Source: Candidatus Omnitrophota bacterium (GTDB lineage Bacteria; Omnitrophota; Gorgyraeia; JAGLLT01). From it: a stretch of 11,744 bases of DNA. The stretch spans positions 1 to 11,744 of the forward strand of contig DAOVNW010000013.1 in the NCBI GenBank assembly GCA_030630095.1, read 5' to 3'. The position numbers and the translations under genes are program-made. The notes under the pieces are model-generated. The model saw only the letters and a program-made list of their open reading frames with translations. It had not been told where the DNA came from and made no database searches. Positions within the stretch are counted from its first letter, which is position 1, and every line of letters begins with the position of its first letter. Positions 11,314-11,744 of the stretch are shown here, piece after piece.

Positions 11314-11744
11314 TTAATGCCCTATTTTATAAATAAGTTCAACAATTTCGCGCCCGCCCATACTCTGCCGCTCCTTCTCCAGAAAGCCATTCTTTAAGCA
11401 AAGACTAATAGCGGACTTCATCCGGCCGGTTGAACGAAATAGAATACGCTTGTAGCCCTTTATTCTGCAAAAGTCAATTACTCTGTGAAGGAGAGTATCT
11501 TCAATATTTCTTCCCCGATATCCGTGATGAATAAAAAATCTCCTTATCAGCGCTACTCCATCGCTTTCATTTAAAACGCCTATGACAGCAATAACTTTTT
11601 CTTCTTCTTCGGCAATTAAAAGAATATTTTTATCCGCTTCATAAATTTGCCGCAAGTTATTTAGGTTATCATCGGGCAGTTTTTCATACTCGCCTGAAAA
11701 TTCTTCTTTAAGGCTTCTGTCGATGAAGTTTTTTACCTCTTTTA
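11314..11744 (-). CDS. GNAT-family acetyltransferase, partial at the N-terminus
   Basis: The frame is open to the right edge (143 codons plus a stop, upstream part missing). It includes IDRSLKEEFSGEYEKLPDDN, then LLIAEEEEKVIAVIGVL (central strands), ALIRRFFIHHGYRGRNIEDT, where RxxxxGYRGRxI resembles the acetyl-CoA pyrophosphate loop of GNAT enzymes, and RILFRSTGRMKSAISLCLKN followed by GF, the usual C-terminal A-x-x-x-Y/F-x-x-x-GF region. Substrate unknown. An internal TTG at 11655 is not needed as start since the frame continues upstream. Confidence 0.85.
   Translation of the reverse strand, partial: KEVKNFIDRSLKEEFSGEYEKLPDDNLNNLRQIYEADKNILLIAEEEEKVIAVIGVLNESDGVALIRRFFIHHGYRGRNIEDTLLHRVIDFCRIKGYKRILFRSTGRMKSAISLCLKNGFLEKERQSMGGREIVELIYKIGH

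Overview
The window is most simply read as a tailless, membrane-containing virus integrated into a bacterial chromosome, plus the chromosomal flank on its right side. All genes lie on the minus strand, so the viral reading order is from right (about 8954) to left (1 and beyond). The flank encodes two exported, probably lipid-anchored proteins, so the host is probably Gram-negative. Phylum cannot be fixed from the sequence; an uncultivated lineage such as Omnitrophota is only a guess.

Replication region (about 7451-9145). A 284-residue helix-turn-helix initiator candidate carries five 21-bp direct repeats (iterons) inside its own gene, like the origin inside lambda gene O. Upstream of it lie a terminator hairpin, a near-perfect XerC/XerD dif site, a 17-bp inverted repeat and a perfect DnaA box. 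Downstream come three small genes, two of them for zinc-finger-like proteins.

Packaging region (5934-7411). It holds a single C2H2-like finger protein, a zinc-ribbon protein overlapping a Lys/Pro-rich protein, and a 207-residue FtsK/HerA-type packaging ATPase with clear Walker A and B motifs.

Virion region (<1-5673). It holds a 41-residue membrane peptide, a 325-residue major capsid protein of probable double jelly-roll type, and two proteins with C-terminal membrane anchors. Next are two modular vertex/spike candidates sharing an N-terminal domain, a beta-rich protein, several tiny membrane peptides and a very basic 31-residue peptide. Last is a beta-propeller protein of about 40-residue blades that runs off the left edge. 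Most junctions overlap or abut, as in one long polycistron.

The most interesting regulatory feature is a duplicated unit: a strong sigma70-type promoter followed within a few tens of bases by an intrinsic terminator whose stem carries the same GGGGACTT sequence. One unit precedes the packaging genes and one the capsid operon. It resembles phage late promoters held by an attenuator until an antiterminator acts.

Chromosomal flank (9254-11744). It holds a possibly truncated protein, a YkgJ-like cysteine-cluster protein, a stand-alone tRNA-binding OB-fold protein, two exported/lipoprotein candidates and a partial GNAT acetyltransferase. No integrase is visible. Together with the dif site this suggests use of host XerCD; a second dif copy is predicted left of the window.
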